DNA of 64,000 nt from Locusta migratoria (taxonomy: Eukaryota; Arthropoda; Insecta; Orthoptera; Acrididae), in the NCBI GenBank assembly GCA_026315105.1, contig CM048744.1:840048094-840112093 (forward strand). The letters are read 5' to 3'. The number at the start of each line of letters is the position of its first letter. Within the stretch, counting starts at the first letter, position 1. Both the position numbers and the translations under genes were made by a program. Shown in pieces: positions 44,512 through 53,500 of the stretch. Under the pieces are notes generated by a model. It had not been told where the DNA came from and ran no database searches. It was given only the letters and a program-made list of their open reading frames with translations.

Positions 44512-44707
44512 AAATGTTTGTTTGTATAGTCTATGGGACTTAACTACGGGGTCATCAGTCCCTAAACTTACAAACTAGTTATGAACTACTTACGAACTAG
44601 TACGGCACAAATATCCATGCCCGAGGGGGGATTCGAACCCCCGATCGTAGTGGCCGTGCAGACCGTGACTGGAGCGCCTTAGTCCCCTCGGCCACCGCGG
44701 CCGGCTT
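44512..44707 (-). repeat. tRNA-derived SINE, type A, with 11-bp target duplication
   Basis: TTATTTTTATA flanks it at 44501-44511 and 44708-44718. On the minus strand it runs GCCGGCCGCGGTGGCCGAGG through GGGGGTTCGAATCCCCCC and GGGACTGATGACCCCGTAG. Its target lay immediately beside the M1 palindrome. Confidence 0.93.
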
Positions 44708-44720
44708 TTATTTTTATACA

Positions 44721-45372
44721 CAGGGTGTCCCAGCTATCTTGTCCACCCAAAATATCTCTGTAACAATAACAGCTATTGGAAAACGACTTTCACCGGTATC
44801 AATGTACGGCTGGGGCCCATGAATGTACATATTTAGAAACATTCTAAAACGAAAGCAAATGTGTTTTTGAAACAAACTTATGTTTTTTTAAATGGACAAC
44901 CTATATTCTTTCTTCAGCAATCCATAGCATGCCAAATCACATAACTAATGGCGTTGATTGCATCGCAATATTCCAATTACATCCCGAGATATTGCGACGC
45001 GAAGTTGACGCTTGAAATACGCGAAACGCGCGGCTGGCGCATGTCCTCAGAGACTCAGGCGAGAACCCCATGCTGCTCAGGACGTGCACTAGCCGCGCGT
45101 TTCGCGTATTTCAAGCGTCAACTTCGCGTCGCAATATCTCGGGATGTAATTGGAATATTGCAATGCAATCAACGCCATTGTTTGATGCTATGGATTGCTG
45201 AAGGAAGAACATAGGTTGTCCATTAAAAAAAAACATAAGTTTGTGTAAAAAAACACATTTGCTTTCGTTTTAGAATGTTTCCAAATGTGTAGATTCATGG
45301 GCCCCAGCCGTACATTGATACTGTTATTGTTCCAGAGATATTTTGGGTGGACAACATAGCTGGGACACCCTG
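44721..45372. mobile_element. Palindromic MITE-like element M1, CAGGGTGTCCC termini
   Basis: 652 bp. The ends CAGGGTGTCCCAGCTATCTT and, from the right, CAGGGTGTCCCAGCTATGTT begin arms of about 300 bp that match with few changes through AACATTCTAAAACGAAAGCA, GTTGATTGCATnGCAATATT and CGCGAAGTTGACGCTTGAAA, leaving a loop of about 60 bp near 45045-45095. TATACA flanks both ends (44715-44720 and 45373-45378), a possible 6-bp target duplication. No coding capacity. An RNA read through it would fold into a long hairpin. Confidence 0.9.
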
Positions 45373-45375
45373 TAT

Positions 45376-45737
45376 ACACGTGGACTCTGAGACGAAAGAA
45401 CAGACGTTCCTACTGATCCTGCAGTTGTTATTCTTTCATATCTGCAGAATATATATGACAACAACTATGGCAAATCCCAGCCGGGATTGAAACCTGCGTC
45501 TCCTGCTTTCTAGGCAGTTGCGCTGACCCCTACGCCACTGGGGACACAGTGATCACCACACCTGCACAGACTACCTAAGCACGCCTCTCGTCAGATACAA
45601 ATTCCCAGCTTTACCCTGCCCACACTACTCAAACTCGTAATTATGAAACTAATTTCCGTATGAGTAAGATTCACGAACTTGCTCACCCCACCGCACTAAC
45701 GCAAGGATCATTGCACGTCATCGGTATATTACATATA
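45376..45737 (-). repeat. Family F repeat, copy 2
   Basis: Minus-strand counterpart of 46360-46700: TTGGTAAnCCGGG-type box B region at 45478-45500, GGCAGTTGCGCTGACC, CACTGGGGACACAGTGATCA, GCCTCTCGTCAGATACAAAT and AAACTAATTTCCGTA. Together with the 46360-46700 copy it forms a long inverted repeat around M2. Confidence 0.75.
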
Positions 45738-46359
45738 CAGGATGAATCACCTAACACTTGCACCGCAAATATTGCGGAAACGGAAAGTGCAATTGATGTG
45801 CGGTTTCCAAAGAATGTATTTTTAGCCAACAAAAAGATTCTAACATTACTTAGCAATTGTACTTTTTATGCAAACAAACAGTTTTTTTTTAATGGAACAA
45901 TGTATCTTTGGTACCAGCTGTGAACAAAGAATTTTGAATGACATTTTTATCACGTTTAGTTTGGCAGCTACAACCGTTCAAAGTATTGGGGGCGGAGGTT
46001 GCGATAGCGTATCTGACTGGCCGAGTGGCTAGTCCCTGTCTCATGACCATCAGCCAATCAGAGACGCTGTCGTAGCCTCCGCCCCCAAAACTTTGAATGG
46101 TTGTAGCTGTCAAACTAAACGTGATAAAAATGTCATTCGAAATTCTTTGTACACAGCTGGTGTCAAAAATTCCAATGCATGGTAGAAACAACCATTTTTC
46201 CACTTGAAAAATTGTATGTTTGCATAAAATATACTCTTTCTAGGTATTTTAACAATATGTTTATTGGCTAACAATACGAGTCGTTGACTACCAATCCATT
46301 CTGTGAAAACCGCGCATCAATCGCACATTCCGTTTGAAAGTATTAGGTAATACACCCTG
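45738..46359. mobile_element. Palindromic MITE-like element M2
   Basis: 622 bp. The left end CAGGATGAATCACCTAACAC pairs with the right end read inward, CAGGGTGTATTACCTAATAC. Arms match through CGGAAAnGTGCGATTGATG-type text, CATTGGCTACAACCGTTCAA and CCGCCCCC, with a centre near 46030. The termini resemble M1 in the CAGGGTGT motif, but the bodies differ. It sits between two inverted family F copies. Confidence 0.8.
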
Positions 46360-46700
46360 AATACATGTGGTGTCTGTTCCGAAAGAACAGTATATTTATA
46401 TATGTAATATGCCGGTGACGGGCAATGATCCTTTCGTTAGTGGGGTGGGGTAAGCAAGTTTGGGGCCCTTACTCTTACGGGAATTAGTTTCATAACTACT
46501 AGTTTGAGTACTGTGGGTAGGGCGAAGCTGGGAATTTGTATCTGACGGGAGGCGTGCTTAGGTAGTCCTTGTAGGTGGGGTGATCAGTGTGTCCCCAGTG
46601 GGGACCACTAGGTCAGTGCAACTGCCTCGAAAGCAGAAAAGCCGGGTTCGAATCCCGGCTTGGTACACATTTTCAGCTTTGCCCAAACGCAGTTGATACT
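46360..46700 (+). repeat. Family F repeat, copy 3, with tRNA-like part
   Basis: ACATGTGGTGTCTGTTCCGA, TGCCGGTGACGGGCAATGAT and TCTTACGGGAATTAGTTTC, then at 46589-46664 GTGTCCCCAGTGGGGACCAC and CCGGGTTCGAATCCCGGC (box B with a closed T stem). The tRNA-like part is about 230 bp from the left end, close to the 3' end. A short relative lies at 59976-60045. Confidence 0.75.
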
Positions 46701-46797
46701 ATTTATTCTGTGAATATGTATTTTAGTTTTCTTGTGTAAGAATTAATTTGTCTCTTGTAACGTATTACGAAAGGAAAATGTAAAAAGATCGAAAACC

Positions 46798-46927
46798 AAA
46801 GCCGCGGAGGATGAGCGGGTGCTCTGGGGCCTAATGTAGAGGATTGCGCAGACGCTCCCGGCAGAGGTTCGAGTCCTCCCTCAGGCGAGCGCACGGGTGC
46901 CTGTGTGTGTGTGTGTGTGTGTGTGTC

Positions 46928-46994
<67 letters not shown>

Positions 46995-47039
46995 CTAGAG
47001 TATGTTGTCCTGGGCATAAATGAGCTTCAGTAGTTTCTA
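46798..47039 (+). repeat. tRNA-derived SINE, first part, with microsatellite expansion
   Basis: GCCGCGGAGGATGAGCGGGT and CAGAGGTTCGAGTCCTCCC mark the head. The GTGTGTGTT stretch after the head has expanded into (GT)n at 46902-46947 and (GA)n at 46947-46991. The body resumes as TGTTGTCCTGGGCATAAATG and stops at AGTAGTTTCTA. The remaining 3' core, AGTATAGGGACCGATGACG, is found at 49513-49580 beyond a 2.5-kb insertion. Confidence 0.8.
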
Positions 47040-47241
47040 ACAAGGGAAGCTCCCCATCGCACCCTCCTCAGATTTAGTTATAAATTGGCACAGTGGGTAG
47101 GCCGTGAAAAACTGAACACAGATCAATCGAGAAAACAGGAAGGAGTTTTGTTGAACTATGAAAAAATCAGCAAAATATAAAAACTAAGCAGTCCATACGA
47201 AAGATAAGCGACGTCGAGCAGGTTCTGCGCTCAGGAGTGCT

Positions 47242-47308
47242 GTGATTCTGTGGCTAGCGGCAGGAGCTGCGAAGCGGGAGGTCTTTGATTCAAGCCTTCC
47301 CACAGGAA
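47242..47308 (+). other. tRNA-like module, left arm
   Basis: CTGTGGCTAGCGGCAGGAGC (box A side) and GGTCTTTGATTCAAGCCTTC (box B side), 200 bp inside the foldback arm. The cloverleaf is not canonical. Confidence 0.5.
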
Positions 47309-47920
47309 AAATTTTTAATTTTCATTTTCAGAAAATTATTATCTGTTCGTCCATCCGATGGGGGGTGACTGCGCCATAGTTTCGGGTCATGTTCAGATTT
47401 GGTTGGACATATGCAGGATTTGACAGTCTACACGGAAAAATTCGAAAACGTTAAACCATATGTTTTGACAGAGCACAGGGAAAACTGTAGCATTCATTTG
47501 TTGCAGTTTATGTGAGAAATTCTTATGTTTTCATCACTTTTTTGGGAGTGATTATTACATCTACAAGAAAACCTAAATCGGTCAAGGTAGAATCTCTCTA
47601 TCCATTCACGAAGTGCACAAGTTAGGTAGGTCGACAAGAGATTCCTGTGATACGATGCACATACCGTCACCAGTGTCTTATAGTATCGCATCAGATGTGT
47701 TTTCCTGTGGAGGAATCGGTTGGCCTATATTTCCTTGCGATCAAATGTTTTACGTTCCCATTGGAGAGGCACTTACTTCGTCTGCTAATCGCACGGTTTT
47801 GTGATGCAAAACACAGACACTAAACTGATTACAGCGAACAGAGACGTCAGTGAACGGACGGATAGATCATAATTCTGCGAAAATAAAAAAATATATATAT
47901 ATATTAAAATTATCATTCGA

Positions 47921-47985
47921 GGGAAGGTTTGAACAAAGAACGTCTAGCTCCGCTGCTCCTCACACCAGCCACAGGGCCACGGCGC
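47921..47985 (-). other. tRNA-like module, right arm
   Basis: The minus strand has GCCGTGGCCCTGTGGCTGGT and TTTGTTCAAACCTTCCC, the inverted partner of 47242-47308. Confidence 0.5.
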
Positions 47986-48102
47986 TACAATGCTCACACT
48001 CTCCACGACCTTTGCCATCTTTCGCATGGACCGTTCAGTTTTTATATTTTGCATATTTTTTCATGGTTATCACACAGCTTATTCCAGTTTTCTCGACTGA
48101 TT

Positions 48103-49199
48103 CCGTATTTCTTGATTTCCACAAGGCTTTTGACACCATACCTAACAAACGGCTTTTAATCAAATTGCGTGGTTATAGTATATCGCCCAAATTTTGCGAC
48201 TGGATAGGGGATTTCCTGTCAGAGAGGACACAGTTCGTAGTAATAGACGGAAAGGCATCAACTAAAACAGAAGTGATATTGGGCGTTCCACAGCGTAGCG
48301 TTATTGGTCCTCTGCTGTTCCTTACTTACATAAACATTTAGGGGAAAATCTAAGTAGCCCTCTTAGGTTGTTTGCAGATGACGCCGGCATATACCGTCTA
48401 CTAAAATCATCTCAAGATGAAAACTGCAGAACGATCTGAATAAGATATCACTGTGGTGTAAAAAATGGCAATTGACTCTAAATAATGAGACGTGTGAAGT
48501 CGTCCACATGAGTACGAAAAGAAATCCGATAAACTTTTTTACAAGATAAATCAATCGAATGTGCCGTAAACCCCACAAAATACCTAGCAATTACTATTAC
48601 TTCAGACTTAAACTGGAAAGAACACGTAGATAATGTCGTAGGAAAGGCGAACCAGAGACTGCGTTTCATTGGTAGTGCCCTTAAAAGATTCAACAGAACT
48701 ACCAAAGTTCTTAAAACATGCAACAGAACTACAAAAGAAACTGCATACACTACGCTTGTCCGTCCTTTTTTGGAGTATTGCTGCCTATTTTGGGATCCGT
48801 ATCTGGCGAGTTTGACGGAGGACATCGAAAGAGTCCAGCTCGTTTTGTATTGTCACGATACATGAGAGACAGCGTTACGGAAATGATACAGGATCTGGGA
48901 TGGGAATCATTACAACAACGACGCTTATCGCTGCGGTGTGGGCTACGAAACTCCAATCGCCAACATTCTCCTCCGAATGCGAAAATATATTGTAGACTCC
49001 CACTTACACAGGTAGAAATGACCATCAGAATAAAATACGAGAAATCAGAGCCGGAACGGAGAGTTTCAGGTGTTTTTTTTTTTTTTCCTGCGCGCTATTA
49101 CAGAATGGAATGGGAGATAAAAGTAGTATAACGGTGGTTCGATGAACCCTCTTCCAGGCACTTAAATGTGATTTGTAGAGTATCCCATGTAGATGTAGA
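48103..49199 (+). pseudogene. LINE reverse transcriptase, 5'-truncated, with 3' end
   Basis: SVFLDFHKAFDTIPNKRLLI (first catalytic Asp block), CDWIGDFLSERTQFVVIDGK, VILGVPQRSVIGPLLFLTYI (motif 5), then after a shift LRLFADDAGIYRLLKSSQDE (catalytic FADD near 48370-48390), PTKYLAITITSDLNWKEHVD, GKANQRLRFIGSALKR, AYTTLVRPFLEYCCLFWDPY and LTEDIERVQLV, and a 3' end with TCTTCCAGGCACTTAAATGT and ATGTAGATGTAGATC. Same family as 34150-35066. Frame shifts near 48340, 48430 and 48700 make it inactive. It is inserted in the right arm of the 47.0-kb foldback. Confidence 0.88.
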
Positions 49200-49292
49200 T
49201 CTTTGTTCAGTTTTTCACGGCCTATCTAAAAAAAAGTCTGCGCCAACTAAATCTGAGTGTGGGGGGGGGGGGGGGCTGCGATGGGCTCGTTC

Positions 49293-49495
49293 AAAAAAAT
49301 GTTCAAATGTTTGTATAGCCTATGGGACTTAACTACGGGGTCATCAGTCCCTAAACTTACAAACTACTTATGAACTACTTACGAAATAGGACGGCACAAA
49401 TATCTATGCCCGAGGGGGGATTCGAACTCCCCGACCGTAGTGGCCGTGCAGACCGTGACTGAAGCGCTGCAGTCTCCTCGGCCACCGCGGCCGGC
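49293..49495 (-). repeat. tRNA-derived SINE, type A, with 11-bp target duplication
   Basis: Flanked by TGGGCTCGTTC at 49282-49292 and 49496-49506. Full-length consensus on the minus strand with an A-rich 3' end (AACATTTTTTT). It interrupts the right terminus of the 47.0-kb foldback. Confidence 0.93.
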
Positions 49496-49599
49496 TGGGC
49501 TCGTTCCCTTGTAAGTATAGAAGTATAGGGACCGATGACGTCAGCAGTTTGGTCCCTGGCGATTGTAAAAATTTCGACATTCTGTATAAAATTCCGTTC

Positions 49600-49894
49600 G
49601 GTGAGTGGTGGAGGGTACTTAACTTACGCAATTTGACTAAATGTAAAGTTTTGCTCCCATCTTGTTGATTTTTTGCAGACATTATCTATAAACCAATAGG
49701 AAGGTCACTGGGTACATACATGCTTGTATGGTATATGACAGAGGGTACCTTGCAAAAAAAGTTTGCCGAGGGAGGGAAAGGTGGAAAGCAACTGAGAGAT
49801 AGGAGAGAAGGATGCAGAGAGAGTAGGGAAGGGGAGGTGGACTACGAGAGTGTAGAATAAATAAATACCCGGGCATCGTCGGATTTACAGCTAG
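49600..49894 (+). mobile_element. Helitron-like element, family H1, 3' part
   Basis: Ends AAATACCCGGGCATCGTCGG, ATTTACAG CTAG at 49891-49894, followed by T. Upstream are GGGTACCTTGCAAAAAAAG and the purine-rich stretch, inverse of the 12.4-kb copy. The left limit is approximate. Confidence 0.6.
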
Positions 49895-50340
49895 TCTATA
49901 TAAAAGAGACAGAACACTCATTCACTCACTCACTGACTAAACACGAAATCTCGAAAACTACTTTACCAATGAAGCAGAAATTTGGCAGTAATATAGTTTA
50001 TAGGCAGAAGACGTCAGCTAAGAAAGTATTTTGCGATAGGGCCCATAGTTCAGGAGATATGACGTCATAAACAATAAAAACTTCCCCGTGTACGTGGTAG
50101 TGTGTGTGACTTTATTAGTCCACTATTTGGGAAGAAGAGCACTTAGTGACTTGCAACAAACTGTAAACGTAATTTCAAACCTTCAGGAAATTTTTTCTCA
50201 CTGACAACCCCAGAAAAATGATGAAAGGAAAAACGTTTCTCGCTTACAACTCTTTCGGCGTAATATTACGGCAGTTGGCACGATGTTACAATTTATTACT
50301 CGTATACTATTAATTGTATTCCCGAGAAATGTTACAGACC
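49895..50340 (+). mobile_element. Helitron-like element, family H1, 5' part, head-to-tail with the previous copy
   Basis: Begins TCTATATAAAAGAGACAGAA directly after the CTAG of the copy before it, and continues with CATTCACTCACTCACTGAC, AGATATGACGTCATAAACAA and AAATGATGAAAGGAAAAA, as in 16.3-18.1 kb. No 3' hairpin is reached before the sequence changes near 50340. Confidence 0.55.
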
Positions 50341-50397
50341 AATCTATTGCACAAAAGAGGCATGACAAATGTAGGTACTGGGTGATGTGTAGGTCAC

Positions 50398-50549
50398 GTT
50401 CTGCTGGCGGTGCATGACCTTGCTGGTGTGTCGCATGCAGTGAACGGAGACATAGGGGAGGCTCCGCTGTGTGGGCTGATGGCCGTGTAGCGCCTGGCCC
50501 GAACTGTGGCCGCCGTGTCCGCGGCCGCGGCCGCCGTACCACCGGGGGC
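50398..50549 (-). CDS. Candidate coding exon, unknown protein
   Basis: The minus strand after GATGCCGGGACAG opens in phase 1 and reads PRWYGGRGRGHGGHSSGQAL, HGHQPTQRSLPYVSV, HCMRHTSKVMHRQQN, with almost all codons ending in G or C. The best 3' limit is AAC|GTGACC, a weak donor; AAG|GTCATG 18 bases upstream is the alternative. It lies 0.8 kb downstream of the stronger exon at 51336-51454 on the same strand and shares its entry phase. No domain is recognised, and the region is GC-rich on both strands. Confidence 0.35.
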
Positions 50550-50754
50550 CTGTCCCGGCATCGACCCGTGACCCCCGCCACAACAGGTTTCACCCTCGCA
50601 GGAACTCCTCGCCCCCAGACCCCCCCCCCCCCCAATCGCCTATCACCTGGACCTGACCATAACACTGCCGTACCTCGTCGCCGACACAGTCCGACATTTC
50701 AGGAGTGGGCTGCGTGTCTCTAAATGTACGGCGGAAGTCAGGATTGGGATAATT
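50550..50754. other. GC-rich flank
   Basis: C-rich stretch (CCCCAGACCCCCCCCCC near 50613-50632) next to the candidate exon. No assignment. Confidence 0.3.
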
Positions 50755-50901
50755 TATAAGAAAGTCAAAGATGGAAAAGCTCTTACAAGCCAACCTTGGG
50801 GAAGATCAGTTTGGGTTCAGAAGAAATGTAGGAACACGGGAGGCAATACACACTTTACGGCTTATCCTAGAAGATAGACTAAGAAAAGGCAAACCTACAC
50901 A
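50755..50901 (+). pseudogene. RTE-like LINE fragment, RT N-terminal
   Basis: LLQANLGEDQFGFRRNVGTR, EAIHTLRLILEDRLRKGKPT: the RT block with QxGFRxxxGTREAI. It stops abruptly at a mariner-like terminus. Confidence 0.75.
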
Positions 50902-51060
50902 CGAGGCGCGTCCAGAAAGTAAGTTCCGTTTGGTAATAAAATGAATTGTACACAGACACAGAAGAAATTTTTATTGCACAAAATTCTACAACCCCAGAAG
51001 GTTGCCGCTTGTGTATTCAACCATGTGGTAGCAGCTCTTTATCATCGCTGAAGTGTTGAC
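50902..51060 (+). repeat. Mariner-like terminal fragment
   Basis: CGAGGCGCGTCCAGAAAGTA, AGTTCCGTTTGGTAATAAAA resembles mariner TIR sequence reading inward. There is no matching right end or transposase in the window. Confidence 0.45.
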
Positions 51061-51109
51061 CACCAAGGACAGATTTTAGGTGTAAGGTGACTCACCCTGT
51101 ATATTGTTA

Positions 51110-51312
51110 GCAACCACCTACACAGAGAGACATGATCGTCATAATAAGATAAGAGACATCATATCGAAAACAGTAAGGTTTAGGTGTTCCTTTTTCCCGC
51201 GAGCTGTTAGAGAACGGAACTGTAGATAAATATCATAAAAGCTGTTCGATGAACCCTCTGCCATGCGCTTCATTGTGGCTTGCAGAGTACCCATGTGGAT
51301 GTAGATTACATG
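51110..51312 (+). repeat. LINE 3'-end fragment
   Basis: RDIISKTVRFRCSFFPRAVRE in frame, then GATGAACCCTCTGCCATGCG, GCTTGCAGAGTACCCATGTG and GATGTAGATTACATG. Same family 3' end as 34150 and 49199. It ends 24 bp from the exon donor at 51336. Confidence 0.75.
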
Positions 51313-51335
51313 TAGGGAGCAGAGCGGCGCCTCAC

Positions 51336-51454
51336 CATGGAGATGTTGGAGAAGCAGACGCCCTTGGCGGAGCAGTCCTGGTTCTCGCCGCAGTTGTCCG
51401 ACTTGACGAGCACCCTCAGCCGCACGCACTGCCCGCCCCACCGCTCAGACACCA
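51336..51454 (-). CDS. Coding exon of an EGF-like, probably extracellular, protein
   Basis: 119 nt on the minus strand, preceded by a TTGTTGTTGTTTCAG acceptor and followed by ATG|GTGAGG, a good donor. Entry phase 1, exit phase 0. It encodes VSERWGGQCVRLRVLVKSDN followed by CGENQDCSAKGVCFSNISM. The C-x5-C-x5-C spacing fits the first three cysteines of an EGF-like domain, the rest of which would lie in the next exon. Nearly every codon ends in G or C, unlike the surrounding DNA, so purifying selection is likely. The specific gene is not identified; a membrane or secreted protein is inferred from the cysteines. Upstream (higher coordinates) lie three partial copies of this exon. Confidence 0.7.
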
Positions 51455-51469
51455 CTGAAACAACAACAA

Positions 51470-51905
51470 CATATGTTAACAGCGGCACACGCTGGCCTGC
51501 TGCCCATTTCAGCACAAGTGAAACAACGGGTGTCGAATGTAATGAGCAGTCACAGCTGCACACACCGGCCGCCTGTGAACTGAAATCATACCGAAACGAC
51601 AACAACAACAACGCCATATATTAGCAGCGGCATACGCTGGCCTTCTGTCCATTTCAGTACAAGTGAAACAACGGGTGTCGAATGTAATGAGCAGTCACAG
51701 CTGCACACACCGGCCGCCTGTGAACTGAAATCATACCGAAACGACAACAACAACACCATATATTAGCAGCGGCATACGCTGGCCTTCTGTCCATTTCAGT
51801 ACAAGTGAAACAACGACAGGTGTCGGATGTAATGAGCACTCGCAGCTGCACACACCGGCCGCCTGTGAACTGCAATCGTACTGAAACAACAACAACAACA
51901 ACAAA
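51470..51905 (-). repeat. Three tandem copies of an intron-end plus exon-start unit
   Basis: A unit of about 140-150 bp repeats three times. On the minus strand each has a TTGTTGT tract, an acceptor position and a partial exon similar to the one at 51336-51454, then intron text CACTTGTACTGAAATGGACA, GAAGGCCAGCGTATGCC. The partial exons lie at about 51818-51881, 51676-51737 and 51532-51595. The most upstream one keeps TTTCAG and an open frame RLQFTGGRCVQLRVLITSDT in the same phase as the real exon. The other two have TTTCGG and a stop in frame. Confidence 0.85.
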
Positions 51906-52793
51906 ACAGTTGTCTGAATTAAAAATCACTCCCATTTACAAAGGTTACCACCTATGCACTGTGACAAAACTCAAACAAAAATTACAATAACCATAGACAC
52001 CACGAAATTCAGAATGTAAAATCATTGTAAGCATACAGTATCACAAGACCTGTCAAACAGAAAAGTCATTTAACTAATAAATAATTACAAACGACTTTCT
52101 GAGAAATGTACCCGCATAATAACATATAGTGGTAAAAAAGCTGACATACATAACTCACCCCTATGAACAGAGACAACGAGCCATAAAACTTTTCCTACCT
52201 TGAGGTATGTATTGCCCGATTCTTATTGGTGAGTACCGTTAGGAAGGTCGCAACCTTTTATAAATAAATAAAAAATTAACAAAAATATGTTCAGTCAAAA
52301 TTAATAGTGATTATTGTAGGGATGGGTTTCAGTATTTCCGAATGCGCATACCAAATATTTGAATTTTTGCCGGAACTGAATTTCTTTGAAAAAGTCTTCT
52401 AAAAAGGTCGAAGAATAAAAATCGCTGAGCCACTTTTGCAGGTATTTGGGGAAAAATGATTAAAATATAAATAATATAAAATTAGATAAATAAAAACCTT
52501 ACATATTTCTAATGTTCTATTCCTTTATTAAATGTAATAGGTAATATTATTTTATATGTATTTAATTTTTTGCCGAGGCATGTACTATATTCTATTGAAA
52601 AACAGCAGGAAAACTTTAAGTTGGCCGTAAAACACACCAGTGTGACGTTCTGCGTTTCACTAAAATAACAAAACCTTTAGAATTATGGATAAACTCCTGC
52701 ATCTGCGTCTGTCTGGCGCAGCAACAGTAAATCCAATTTTTGTGTTAAATAACAGTCTCTACTGTTATTTATCAAAAAAAAAAAAAAAATAAA

Positions 52794-52824
<31 letters not shown>

Positions 52825-52829
52825 AGAAT
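51906..52829. other. Unassigned, with dispersed-repeat pieces and an A/T run
   Basis: 52135-52262 is an inverted relative of 32767-32890. 52360-52640 resembles 13790-14080 and ends AAGTTGGCCGTAAAACACAC, similar to the family X 3' end, so both may be eroded X-related repeats. 52771-52823 is an A-rich run. No gene. Confidence 0.4.
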
Positions 52830-53500
52830 TTTTTATTTACAAAATAATCTCCTCTATTTACAATTACGAGTGCGGAGGAGATCTTTTCGGGCAAATGCCC
52901 ATCCGGACGAAATTTGAACCGCCAGACCTGACGAGAGCAATCGGACTGGTTCATTATTAGAAATTTTCCCCGAAGTAAATTACGCTGCAGCGGTCGTAAT
53001 TTCGGTTTATGTACGTTCCGCATTAATTAGCACGCCATTTTCATGAGCAACTGCTTGTTCCCGTCGTTAACGGTGTGTCCGTGCGGCCGTGTAATGTGTC
53101 TCTATCCGCTGAAGGAAATACACACGACGCGGAATATGAAGCACCTACCGAATGTTTGGGCCGTCGGCCGCAAAACGTCCATTTGGACGTCCCCGCCCGC
53201 GCTTCGGACAGCCTGTGCGGTGTTAACACGTTTGCGCAAACAACCGCTAATTAGATCATCTCTGGGAGCTGGCTGTCTCCTGATGAAAGCCACCCTTATT
53301 TGCAGCACAGCCATCCGGGGGCGTCATTTCACAGCGCCTACTCGGGGACGCGCAACAAATATTCCTCGCGGTCTCTGCAAATTAATTCTAATTAGCGGAA
53401 AATAATTAATTAGGAGGAGCGCCGAGTGGCGGCGCGTGTTCCGACATAATTACCTCCCCCCTCCCTCCATCCCCTCCCCTACTTCCCCTGAGGATGGATC
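52830..53500. promoter_or_regulatory. Candidate cis-regulatory block with clustered TAATTA sites
   Basis: No repeat signature and composition unlike the flanks. Five TAATTA cores occur at 53024, 53248, 53389, 53403 and 53407, the last three within 24 bp in the stretch CTAATTAGCGG / AATAATTAATTAGG. TAATTA is the core bound by Antp/En/Pax-class homeodomains. GC-rich blocks (GGGCCGTCGGCCGC, GGGGGCGTCATTTC) alternate with them. Frames of 60-120 codons on both strands lack recognisable domains. It lies upstream of, and in the same inferred gene as, the exon at 51.4 kb. Confidence 0.4.

Larger units (their letters stand above)
47040..49512. mobile_element. Foldback element with ACAAGG termini, carrying nested insertions
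   Basis: The left end ACAAGGGAAGCTCCCCATCG and the right end inward, ACAAGGGAACGAGCCCATCG, with both arms holding CTCAGATTTAGTT and TAGGCCGTGAAAAACTGAAC. The left arm has a tRNA-like unit at 47242-47308 (TGGCTAGCGGCAGGAG, GATTCAAGCCTTCCC). The right arm has its inverted partner at 47921-47985. The right arm is interrupted by a LINE (48103-49199) and a SINE (49293-49495). It lies inside a SINE that resumes at 49513. I associate this repeat from memory with locust genomes. Confidence 0.8.

Noticed and set aside
46589..46664. Functional tRNA gene with a perfect T stem
   Set aside because: The T arm closes (CCGGG/CCCGG) but the D and anticodon arms do not, and the same unit occurs in other family F copies.
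53043..53405. 120-codon plus-strand frame in the TAATTA-rich block
   Set aside because: The minus strand is equally open, codon bias is absent and no domain is recognised; it is better explained as noncoding.
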